Part shown: piece after piece, positions 25,519 to 33,131 of the stretch
Position numbering within the stretch: position 1 is the first letter of the stretch
Layout: every line of letters begins with the position of its first letter
Assembly (NCBI RefSeq): GCF_024198215.1
Contig: NZ_JAKCFA010000001.1
Location: forward strand, 1-64,000
Direction of reading: 5' to 3'
DNA length: 64,000 nt
Source of the DNA: Myxococcus qinghaiensis
GTDB lineage: Bacteria; Myxococcota; Myxococcia; Myxococcales; Myxococcaceae
Program-made: the position numbers and the translations under genes
The notes under the pieces: model-generated
What the model saw: the letters and a program-made list of their open reading frames with translations, nothing else
What the model was told of the DNA's origin: nothing
Database searches by the model: none

Positions 25519-26248
25519 AACGAAGAACGTGGCTGTCGCCTTCTTCGACCTCGACAAGACGTTGATCGCCGCCAACTCCGGCTCGCTCTGGGTCCGCCGC
25601 GAGCTGGAGCTGGGGCACATCAACCGGTGGCAGGCCCTGCGCGCGAGCCTGTGGATTGCCCGCTACCACCTGGGCTTCGTGTCCATGCAGGACGCGCTGG
25701 AGCGCGCCGTCGCGTTGCTCGCGGGCTCCCGGGCAAGCCCCATCCAGCAGCGCACCGCGAACTTCTACGAGCAGACGGTGCGCTCGCTCTATCGCCCGGG
25801 CGCGCTCGTCGCGGTGGAAGAGCACCGCCGCGCCGGTGACAGGCTGGCGCTCCTGACGTCGTCGTCGGGCTACCTGTCGGACTGGGTGGCGCGCGAGCTG
25901 CGCCTGGACGCCGTGCTGTGCAACCGCTTCGAGGTGGACGCCCAGGGCCTGCACACGGGCCGTCCGCTGGGGCCCATCTGCTTCGGCGAGGGCAAGCTCA
26001 CGTACGCGCGGGGCTACGCGCGCGAGGTGGGCGTGGCCTTGTCGGCGTGCGCCTTCTACACGGACTCGTACTCGGACCTGTCGGTGATGGAGGCGGTGGG
26101 GCGGCCGGTGGCAGTGCACCCCGACCACCGACTGAAGCGCGAGGCGCGCAAGCGAGGCTGGCCGGTGGTGAGCTGGGGTGTTCCGTCCGGAGGGGGCGTC
26201 CTGTCCGTGCCGCCCGCGCCTCCGGTGGTGCCTTCCACCGGGCCCTGA
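25505..26248 (+). CDS. HAD-IB family phosphatase
   Basis: A 247-residue HAD subfamily IB phosphatase (SerB/CicA-like). Motif I is FFDLDKTLIAAN with the catalytic Asp pair, motif II is LLTSSSGYLSDWV, the motif III Lys is in GEGKLTYARGYA, and motif IV is YTDSYSDLSVME. The insertion (cap) between motif I and II is helical. This group dephosphorylates phosphoserine-like or lipid phosphate substrates; the actual one is unknown. The GTG start lies inside the last 14 bases of the protease gene, so it is part of the same transcript, although a functional link to proteases is not obvious. Confidence 0.82.
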   Translation: MSGPRTKNVAVAFFDLDKTLIAANSGSLWVRRELELGHINRWQALRASLWIARYHLGFVSMQDALERAVALLAGSRASPIQQRTANFYEQTVRSLYRPGALVAVEEHRRAGDRLALLTSSSGYLSDWVARELRLDAVLCNRFEVDAQGLHTGRPLGPICFGEGKLTYARGYAREVGVALSACAFYTDSYSDLSVMEAVGRPVAVHPDHRLKREARKRGWPVVSWGVPSGGGVLSVPPAPPVVPSTGP

Positions 26249-26287
26249 GCGAAAGACGCCCGACGGCCCGGCGGAAGCGGTGTGACG

Positions 26288-28342
26288 TCAGCGGCGCGGC
26301 GCCACCAGCCGCATGCTGAAGGTGTAGTCCACGTTCACCGGATGGCCCTGGTACATGATGGGCTTGTAGGTGCGCGACTGGAGCGAATCCAGCACCGGCT
26401 TCTCCATGTACGTGACGGACTTGATGACGCGGCACTTCTCCACGCGGCCCTTGGTGGTGATGGTGCAGCGGACAATCATCACGCCCTCGGCCTTCGCCGC
26501 CATCGCCTCGCGCGTGTAGACGAGGTCCTTGCTCTGGTCGATCATCTCCGGACGGGACATGTCCTCGTTGTAGGGCAGCACGTCGCCGCGCGCGGAGGCG
26601 AGCGCCGCGGTGGGGAGCACCGGCACCGCCAGCCCACCGGACACGCCCTTGGCCTGCGTCGCCGCCGCCGCGCCCACCGCGCCCGCCGTCGGAGGAACCA
26701 CCGGCTCCGCGGCAATCGCCTGCGTGGGGGAGAGCATCACCGGCGCGGACATTCCGCCCGGCGTCGCCACGGGCTCGGCCACCTCGACCTCGTCCGTGGC
26801 CGAAGCGGCGGACGCCACCTCGATGCCACCGCCGCCGCGCGAGCCGCCCCGGCGCTTCTGGAGCTTCTGCGACAGCACCACCTCGCCGGAGCCGCCCGTG
26901 ACGACGGTCTCCATCTGGTAGCCCTCCATCGCGAAGGTCAGCTCCACGGTGATGGAGCCGTCCTGGCCCGCCGGCAGCTCCAGGGTGAAGGGCGTCGTGC
27001 CGCGCTCCTTGCCCCGGTAGAAGACGCGCGCGCCGCTGGGCTGGCTCATCAACTTGAAGCGGACCTTCTGCGCGCCGGCGGGGATGACCGCCTCCTGCGC
27101 GGGCGCCGCGGGCTGAGCCTGCACAGGGGCCTGCGCCACGGCCTCCGGCTTCGTGTCCGGAGCCTTCGCGGGGTCCTTGTTGCTCATGAGGAAGATGGCG
27201 CCCGCGGCGACGAGTCCCGCCACCGCGAGGCCGCCCAGGCCGCCGATGGCCAGCGTGCGCTGACGTGCGCGCTGGACGGCGACGGGCACCTCCACGCTGA
27301 TGTCCACCGCGAGCGTGTCACCGGAGTCCGTGCCCGAACTGCCGGCGCTGGAGAACAGCGGGGACGGGTAGGGGCCCGTCGTCGTCGCGCCACCCGGGCG
27401 CTTGAAGATGCCGCTGTTGCCGCCCGCGGACATGCTCGCCTCGCGCAGGCCCTCCAACAGCTCGTCCATCGTCTGGAAGCGCCGCGCCGGGTCCTTCTCC
27501 AGGCAGCGGCGCACCACCGCCTCGATTTCCGGCGGCACCGCGATGTCCGGGCGGAGCTGCTGGAAGGTGGGCGGGGCTTCCTTGTAATGGGCGAAGATGA
27601 GCTCGATGTGGTCCCGCGCGATGAACGGCGGGCGTCCCATCAGCATCTGGAAGAGGACGATGCCCAGCGAGTACACGTCGCTGCGCGCGTCCGTCGCGTT
27701 GCGCGCCTGCTCCGGCGCCATGTACTGCGGCGAACCGAGGAATGTTCCGTTCTGGGTGATCTCCGGGGAGATCTGCCCCTCCTGCGGCGCGGCCACCGAC
27801 TTCACGAGCCCGAAGTCCAGGACCTTCACCAGGTCCTGGTCCTGCTCGTTGAGCAGCATGATGTTCGCGGGCTTGAGGTCCCGGTGGATGATGCCCAGGC
27901 TGTGCGCCTCGCGCAGCGAGCGGCAGATCTGCTGGGTGATGGCGATGGCGCGGGACCAGGACAGTGGTCCCACCTGCCCGAGCACCTGGGCCAGCGTGCG
28001 GCCGTCCAGGTACTCCATGGCGATGTAGAAGATGCCATCGTCCGTCTGCCCGTAGTCGATGACGGTGACGGTGTTGGGATGGCGCAGCTTGGAGGTGAGG
28101 GAGGCCTCGCGCAGGAAGCGCTTCTGGAAGCCGGGGTCCCGGGTGCTGGAGTAGCTGGGGTTGAGGACCTTGAGCGCGACGACTCGCTCCAGGGGGGCCT
28201 GCACCGCTCGGTAGACCTTGCCCATGCCGCCAACACCCAGGGGATCCAGGATGCTGAAGCGACCGTTCAGGGTGCGGCCGATGAGTGGATCCGCGCCCGT
28301 CGCGGCAGGCGTCTCGGGGTTCGACGAGTCGCCCTTGATCAT
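26288..28342 (-). CDS. Ser/Thr protein kinase fused to PEGA and TonB C-terminal domains
   Basis: A 684-residue membrane kinase. The ATG at 28342 has AGGGGG five bases upstream. Order of parts: kinase domain 28-300 (P-loop GVGGMGKVY, Lys58 in VALKVL, HRDLKPAN with Asp155, DFG Asp177, MAPEQ); Ser/Gly/Thr-rich linker; TM helix 363-386; Ala/Pro linker; PEGA-like beta domain about 425-495 (QPSGARVFYRGKERGTTPF); Ala/Val/Pro-rich segment; and a TonB-type C-terminal domain 600-684 (VRCTITTKGRVEKCRVIKS, VNVDYTFSM). The kinase faces the cytoplasm and the PEGA-TonB part the periplasm. TonB ends normally contact outer-membrane receptors, so this may carry a signal from the envelope to the kinase (inference). 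Confidence 0.9.
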   Translation of the reverse strand: MIKGDSSNPETPAATGADPLIGRTLNGRFSILDPLGVGGMGKVYRAVQAPLERVVALKVLNPSYSSTRDPGFQKRFLREASLTSKLRHPNTVTVIDYGQTDDGIFYIAMEYLDGRTLAQVLGQVGPLSWSRAIAITQQICRSLREAHSLGIIHRDLKPANIMLLNEQDQDLVKVLDFGLVKSVAAPQEGQISPEITQNGTFLGSPQYMAPEQARNATDARSDVYSLGIVLFQMLMGRPPFIARDHIELIFAHYKEAPPTFQQLRPDIAVPPEIEAVVRRCLEKDPARRFQTMDELLEGLREASMSAGGNSGIFKRPGGATTTGPYPSPLFSSAGSSGTDSGDTLAVDISVEVPVAVQRARQRTLAIGGLGGLAVAGLVAAGAIFLMSNKDPAKAPDTKPEAVAQAPVQAQPAAPAQEAVIPAGAQKVRFKLMSQPSGARVFYRGKERGTTPFTLELPAGQDGSITVELTFAMEGYQMETVVTGGSGEVVLSQKLQKRRGGSRGGGGIEVASAASATDEVEVAEPVATPGGMSAPVMLSPTQAIAAEPVVPPTAGAVGAAAATQAKGVSGGLAVPVLPTAALASARGDVLPYNEDMSRPEMIDQSKDLVYTREAMAAKAEGVMIVRCTITTKGRVEKCRVIKSVTYMEKPVLDSLQSRTYKPIMYQGHPVNVDYTFSMRLVAPRR

Positions 28343-28514
28343 TCGTACCCCCTGACAACAAGCAACATGGATTCTCCAGGAGTGTGCCGGGTACGCATCA
28401 AACCATATCTCCACTTCCGGACGCACTCCCGGCCTGGATGATCCATGACTCACCAGGGTGGCTGACAGCACACACCGGGGCCGTCGGATGTGGGACGGTC
28501 CATTTCACCCCGCA

Positions 28515-28543
28515 TTGACGCTCCTTCACTGCCCGGATTAGCG
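28515..28543 (+). promoter_or_regulatory. Possible promoter of the chemosensory operon
   Basis: TTGACG (28515-28520) and TTAGCG (28538-28543) are separated by 17 bases, about 47 bases before the cheW start. The -35 is good and the -10 weak. It lies in the 247-base region shared with the divergent kinase gene, which holds no other clear signal. Confidence 0.3.
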
Positions 28544-28589
28544 TGAGTCCACCCGCGCGCCAGGGCAGAAGCGGGCGGGGCCGCCCCCC

Positions 28590-29156
28590 ATGGCAGACAC
28601 CCCCAACTCCCCCGTCATTGAAGCCCAGCTTCGTCGAACCTCCGTTCAGGAGCGGCTCGGCGCGCTGGAGGTCGAGCAGGCGCGGCTGCGCCAGGAGCTG
28701 GTCTCCCTGTCGGGAGAGCTGCGACTGCCGGGCCTCTATCTCACCCTGGATGCCGCGGGCACCAGCGCGCTGCTGGTGGCGGACGCCGTCCAGGAGGTGG
28801 TGCGACTGGTGGAGCTGGAGCCGCTGCCCGGAGCCCCGCCGCATGTCGCGGGGACCTTCATCTACAGGGGAAACCCCGCCGTCGCCGTGGACCTGGCCGC
28901 GCTCCTTGGCGTCAAGCGCGAGCCGGCGCTGGATGCGCACCTGGTCATCTGCAAGGGCGCCCGGCCCGTGGCCGTGCTGGTGGACCGCGTGCGCGACCTC
29001 GTCGAGGCGCCGGTGCTGGTGGAGGGCACTCCGGACGGCGACGTGGCCTTGCCGTGGGATGGCACCGGGCTGATGGCGGGCCTGTGCCGGACGCCGGAGG
29101 GGATTCGCCCGCTGCTGCGCATCTCCGCGGTGCTGGTGGGGTCGGAGGGGACGTGA
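28590..29156 (+). CDS. cheW: CheW-like coupling protein (first copy)
   Basis: A 188-residue CheW-domain protein that would link receptors to the CheA kinase. An N-terminal coiled region (residues 8-42, RLGALEVEQARLRQELVSLS) precedes the SH3-like CheW core: LYLTLDAAG, ALLVADAVQEVVRLVELEPL, PGAPPHVAGTFIYRGNPAVA, VDLAALLG, LVICKG and VDRVRDLVEAP. The GAPPH...G.....G...PV-type hinge is characteristic. First gene of the chemosensory operon. Its stop overlaps the cheR start by four bases (GTGA). The N-terminal helix is an addition relative to E. coli CheW. Confidence 0.88.
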   Translation: MADTPNSPVIEAQLRRTSVQERLGALEVEQARLRQELVSLSGELRLPGLYLTLDAAGTSALLVADAVQEVVRLVELEPLPGAPPHVAGTFIYRGNPAVAVDLAALLGVKREPALDAHLVICKGARPVAVLVDRVRDLVEAPVLVEGTPDGDVALPWDGTGLMAGLCRTPEGIRPLLRISAVLVGSEGT

Positions 29157-30514
29157 GCGACGCCGTCCTCGATGACGCGACGCTCGTGAAGGTCGAGGAG
29201 GTCCTCCGGGCCGCCTGCGGCCTGACGCTCGCGCACAGCCTGCGACGCTCGCTGGAGACGGCGCTGGCGCGCTCCGCCGAGACGCGGAACCTGTCGCCCG
29301 CCGCGTTCCTGAGCGCGCTGTTGCGGCGGGACGCGCAGGTGGTGGAGACCTTCATCGAGCACGCCGTCATCGGCGAGACGTACTTCTTCCGCCACCCCGA
29401 GCACCTCCGCTCGCTCGCCAGGCTGGCGCCGCCCCAGGCCGGGCCCTTCTTCCAGGTGTGGAGCGCGGGCTGCGCCAGCGGTGAGGAGCCCTACAGCATC
29501 GCCATGGCGCTGCTCGCGGCGGGCGTGCCCGAGGGCCACTTCCGCGTGCTGGCCACGGACGTGTCGGGCCGGGCGCTGGAGCGCGCGCGGGACGGAGTCT
29601 ACGGGCCCTGGTCCCTGCGGCACATCGAGCCGGAGCTGGAGAAGCGCTTCCTGGAGCCCCGGGGCGAGCACTTGTCCGTGGTGCCCCAGGTGCGGCGCAT
29701 GGTGGAGTTCCGCCGGCACAACCTGGCCATGGAGCCGCCGCCCGTGAGCGCTCCGAGCGCCATCTTCTGCCGCAACGTCCTCATCTACTTCCCGCAGGAC
29801 CTGGTGCGGCAGGTGCTGGAGAGCTTCGTCTCCGTGCTCGCGCCGGGTGGCCTGCTCTTCGTCTCGCCCGCGGAGGTGCCGCTCACCAACGGGCTGGGCC
29901 TGGAGGCGGTGGACGCCGAGGGCAGCGTGGCCCTGCGGGTTCCGCCCCCGGGCTGGACGCGCCCCGCGCCGCCGACTCCGCGCGCCGTTCGCGACGCGGC
30001 CACGGCGCTGCGTGCCGCCGCCAAGGCGCTGCCGCCCCGGCCGCCTCCCTCGCCGGAGCCTCCGCCGAAGCCCGTCGTCGCGGAGCGGACGGTGACGCCT
30101 CCGGTTCCCACCCTCAAGGACCCGATGGCGCGGGCGCTGGACGCGGTGCGGGCCGGGCAGTACGCGGAGGCGGAGACGCTGGCGCGCGAGGCCGCGAAGG
30201 CGCTGGTGCCGGAGGCGTATCTGCTGCTGGCCATGGTGGCGGAGGAGCGCGGAGAGCTGAACGGGGCGGTGGAGGCGGTGCGCAAGGCGCTGTACCTGGA
30301 GCCGAGGCTGGCGCTGGGACACGCGACGCTGGTGGCCCTCTACGGGCGCATGGACCGGCCCGAGGACGCGGAGCGCGCACGGCAGAATGCGCTGCGCGCA
30401 CTGGACGGGCTGGACGACGAGCAGCCGTTGCGCGGAGTGGAGACGATGACCGCCGGAGGCCTGAGGCAGGCCCTGGCTCCAAGAACGCAGGCCGGATGGC
30501 AGGGTGCGCGCTGA
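29153..30514 (+). CDS. cheR: CheR-type chemoreceptor methyltransferase with TPR tail
   Basis: A 453-residue enzyme that methylates glutamates on the chemoreceptor using S-adenosylmethionine. The N-terminal helical domain (residues 1-75) is followed by the Rossmann methyltransferase domain: EPYSIAMAL after motif [11 protein letters not shown], then [17 protein letters not shown], and [12 protein letters not shown]. From about residue 330 a Pro-rich linker leads to TPR-like helices ([40 protein letters not shown]). Such TPR tails occur in FrzF-type CheR proteins and allow extra protein contacts. GTG start overlapping cheW. No cheB methylesterase gene is in the cluster. Confidence 0.92.
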   Translation: MSDAVLDDATLVKVEEVLRAACGLTLAHSLRRSLETALARSAETRNLSPAAFLSALLRRDAQVVETFIEHAVIGETYFFRHPEHLRSLARLAPPQAGPFFQVWSAGCASGEEPYSIAMALLAAGVPEGHFRVLATDVSGRALERARDGVYGPWSLRHIEPELEKRFLEPRGEHLSVVPQVRRMVEFRRHNLAMEPPPVSAPSAIFCRNVLIYFPQDLVRQVLESFVSVLAPGGLLFVSPAEVPLTNGLGLEAVDAEGSVALRVPPPGWTRPAPPTPRAVRDAATALRAAAKALPPRPPPSPEPPPKPVVAERTVTPPVPTLKDPMARALDAVRAGQYAEAETLAREAAKALVPEAYLLLAMVAEERGELNGAVEAVRKALYLEPRLALGHATLVALYGRMDRPEDAERARQNALRALDGLDDEQPLRGVETMTAGGLRQALAPRTQAGWQGAR

Positions 30515-30545
30515 TGACGCGCAATCCTCACCGGTGGGAGGCAAA

Positions 30546-32144
30546 GTGGACGTCAAAGAGACGAAGCTGACACTGCCGGCACGACTCGCGGTGGGACGCC
30601 TCAGTCTGCGCTTCAAGATTGTCGCCGTCACGGGTGTGACGGGCGTGCTGGTGGCCAGCATCCTCATCCTCGCCTTCTGGGTGCAGATGAGCGGCGCGCA
30701 GCGGGAGGACCTGTCGCGGCGCTCGCGCTCGGTCAGCTCGGAGCTGTCACGCACGCTGGCGCCCATGCTGGTGGCCAGTCAGGACGCAAGCCGCATCCAG
30801 TCCACGGCGCACGGCGTGCTGAGGCACGTGCCAGACGTGGCCTACGTGCTGGTGCGCGACGCGAAGGGCGAGCTGCTGGCGGAGGTGGCCGCGGAGCGCT
30901 TCGCGGGCGCGGACCAGCCGTCCGCCGACGGCGACGACGCGGTGGAGCGCCGGCTGGTCATCAACGACGAGTCGGTGCTGGAGTCCACGGTGCCGGTGCT
31001 GTCGCCGGGGGCCAATCGCCGCGTGGGCACCGTGCAGGTGGCGCTCCATGAGGAGGCGCTCACCAACGCGCTGAAGGGCACCACCCGCTTCACCGTGGTG
31101 CTCGGCATCTTCATCCTGGCCGCGTGCCTGTTGGCCTCCTGGTTCATGTCGGGGCTGCTCGTCGTCCCGCTGGAGCGGCTGGCGCGCGCGGCGTCGGGAA
31201 TCGCCGGCGGCAACCTGCGTCAGCAGTTCGACACCGTGGCCTCGGACGAGATTGGCGAGGTGTCCCGCAGCTTCGCGGCCATGTCGGAGGGCCTGGCGCA
31301 CCTGCTGGAGGACCTGCGCGGCGCGGCGGCGGAGATGGAGAAGGAAGCGGTGGGCGTGTTGACCACGTCCACGCAGCAGTCCGCCATGGCGCACCAGCAG
31401 GCGTCCGCCATCAGCGAGACGAGCACCACCGTGGCCGAGATTGCCCAGACGTCCAAGCAGGCGACCGCCTACGCGGACGCCGTCATCTCCCAGACGCAGA
31501 AGTCGGAGACGCTCAGCTCCGAGGGCCAGAAGGTCGTCTCGGAGAGCGTGGCCGGCATGGAGAAGCTGGGTGAGCAGGTGAAGGCGATTGCATTGTCCAT
31601 CACCGACCTGAACGAGCGGACCCTTCAGATTGGCGACATCATCAGCACGGTGAAGGACGTGGCCGAGCAGTCGAATCTACTGGCGCTCAACGCCTCCATC
31701 GAAGCGGCCAAGGCGGGTGAGCACGGGCGCGGCTTCGCGGTGGTGGCCACGGAGATGCGCACCCTGGCCGAGCAGTCGCGGCTGGCGGCGGAGCAGGTGC
31801 GCGGCCTGCTCAACGAAGTGCAGAAGGGAACGCGGGCGGCGGTCAGCGCGACGGAGGAAGGCAGCCGGCGCGCGCAGGCGGCGATGGAGCTGGCGCGTGG
31901 CGCGGGCTCGGCCATCCTCGGACTGTCCGAAGTCATTCGCGAGTCCTCCGGCGCGGCCCGGCAGATCGCCGGCAACACCCGGCAGCAGACGATTGGCGTG
32001 GAGCAAATCGCCGCGGCGATGGGCGAGCTGACGTCCGCCATGGGAGACTCCGTCGTAGGGACGCGACGCATCGAACAGGTGGCTGGAAACCTGACCAATC
32101 TCTCGAAGCGCTTCTCGGACCTGGTGGGTAGGTACCAGCTATGA
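30546..32144 (+). CDS. Methyl-accepting chemotaxis protein
   Basis: A 532-residue transmembrane chemoreceptor. The GTG at 30546 follows GGGAGG; a GTG at 30504 would overlap cheR and add 14 residues. TM1 is about residues 23-47, a periplasmic sensor of about 140 residues follows ([20 protein letters not shown] suggests a PAS/Cache-like fold), and TM2 is [24 protein letters not shown] domain ([19 protein letters not shown]) leads to the long coiled-coil signalling domain with the hairpin tip [20 protein letters not shown] and [15 protein letters not shown]. The ligand is unknown. The stop overlaps the cheY start by four bases (ATGA). Confidence 0.94.
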   Translation: MDVKETKLTLPARLAVGRLSLRFKIVAVTGVTGVLVASILILAFWVQMSGAQREDLSRRSRSVSSELSRTLAPMLVASQDASRIQSTAHGVLRHVPDVAYVLVRDAKGELLAEVAAERFAGADQPSADGDDAVERRLVINDESVLESTVPVLSPGANRRVGTVQVALHEEALTNALKGTTRFTVVLGIFILAACLLASWFMSGLLVVPLERLARAASGIAGGNLRQQFDTVASDEIGEVSRSFAAMSEGLAHLLEDLRGAAAEMEKEAVGVLTTSTQQSAMAHQQASAISETSTTVAEIAQTSKQATAYADAVISQTQKSETLSSEGQKVVSESVAGMEKLGEQVKAIALSITDLNERTLQIGDIISTVKDVAEQSNLLALNASIEAAKAGEHGRGFAVVATEMRTLAEQSRLAAEQVRGLLNEVQKGTRAAVSATEEGSRRAQAAMELARGAGSAILGLSEVIRESSGAARQIAGNTRQQTIGVEQIAAAMGELTSAMGDSVVGTRRIEQVAGNLTNLSKRFSDLVGRYQL

Positions 32145-32551
32145 ACGCAAACGTGGCGACGACACGACAGGCCTTGAAGGTCCTCATCGTCGAGGACACG
32201 AAGACCATCACCAACTTGCTCCAGGTCTACCTGATGGGATGGGGATTGGAGTTCATCGACGCGCCCAATGGCGTGGAGGGTTTGAGCAAGGCGCGAGAGC
32301 TCAAGCCAGACCTCATCATCTCCGACGTGCAGATGCCGCTGATGGACGGGTTCGCCCTGTGCGCGGCGGTGCGCGCGGACAGCAACCTGCACAACATCCC
32401 CTTCATGATGCTCACCTCCCTGAAGGACGACGCGAGTCGCCAGAAGGGCAAGCTGGTGGGGGCCAACGCCTTCCTCAACAAGCCGGTGTCGGTGGATGAC
32501 CTGCGCTCGAAGGTGAGCGACATGTTGAAGCTGCCCGCGAAGACCCGGTGA
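32141..32551 (+). CDS. cheY: CheY-like response regulator
   Basis: A 136-residue single receiver domain. Key residues are present: acidic residues in IVEDTK (18-19), phosphoacceptor Asp62 in [12 protein letters not shown], Thr/Ser switch in MMLTSLKDD, and the Lys of FLNKPVS. It has no output domain, so it acts by protein binding after phosphorylation by the CheA of this cluster. Translation is coupled to the receptor gene by ATGA. In myxobacteria such regulators often control gene expression or gliding reversals rather than flagella, as the organism would have none; the target here is unknown. Confidence 0.93.
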   Translation: MNANVATTRQALKVLIVEDTKTITNLLQVYLMGWGLEFIDAPNGVEGLSKARELKPDLIISDVQMPLMDGFALCAAVRADSNLHNIPFMMLTSLKDDASRQKGKLVGANAFLNKPVSVDDLRSKVSDMLKLPAKTR

Positions 32552-32558
32552 TGCCCGA

Positions 32559-33122
32559 ATGCCGAGTGACGAGGTCAAGGTGAACAACGCTTCCTCGGGC
32601 TCCAAGCCCCAGCTCGACGTCGCCCATGCGCCTGGAGTGAGCGCGGAGAAGCGCCGGGAGGTGCTCGGTGCCCGCGCGCGCGCCCTGGCCGAGTCTCGTC
32701 ACGAGGAACACCACGAGGTGCTGTCGGTGCTCGCCTTCCAGGTAGGAGGCGAGCGCTACGCGGTGCGCATCGAGCACGTGGACCATGTGCTGGAGGCGCG
32801 CGGCATCTCCTCGCTGCCCGGCGCGCCGCCGCATGTGCTGGGCGCGCTGGCCAGCCGCTCCCGCGTGGTGCCGGTGTTGGACCTCCGGCAGCTGCTCGGG
32901 CTGGAGGGCGGCGGCATGTCGGACCTGGGGAAAATCGTGGTGGTGGAGGTGGGGGAGGAGAGCTTCGGCCTGGCGGCGGAGACGGTGGAAGGCCGCAAGG
33001 AGTTGCCGAAGTCGGAGCTGTCACAGCCCCCGCCCGGACCCTTCCTGTACCTGACTCCGGACCGGCTGACGGTGCTGGAGCTGGAGCAGCTCGGAGGCCC
33101 GGCCGGCCAGGCGCGGGAATAG
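32559..33122 (+). CDS. cheW: CheW-like coupling protein (second copy)
   Basis: A 187-residue CheW-domain protein. The start is uncertain: ATG 32559 and GTG 32580 are both possible. A hydrophilic, helical leader (residues 1-55) precedes the CheW fold: VLAFQVGGERYAVRIEHVDH, GISSLPGAPPHVLGALASR, VVPVLDLRQLLGL, KIVVVEVGEESFGLAAE. It retains the P-G-A-P-P-H hinge and the R-V-V-P-V-L-D strand more canonically than the first copy, so this one may be the main CheA-receptor coupler. It sits between cheY and cheA with gaps under 10 bases. Confidence 0.9.
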   Translation: MPSDEVKVNNASSGSKPQLDVAHAPGVSAEKRREVLGARARALAESRHEEHHEVLSVLAFQVGGERYAVRIEHVDHVLEARGISSLPGAPPHVLGALASRSRVVPVLDLRQLLGLEGGGMSDLGKIVVVEVGEESFGLAAETVEGRKELPKSELSQPPPGPFLYLTPDRLTVLELEQLGGPAGQARE

Positions 33123-33131
33123 AGGCGCGAC

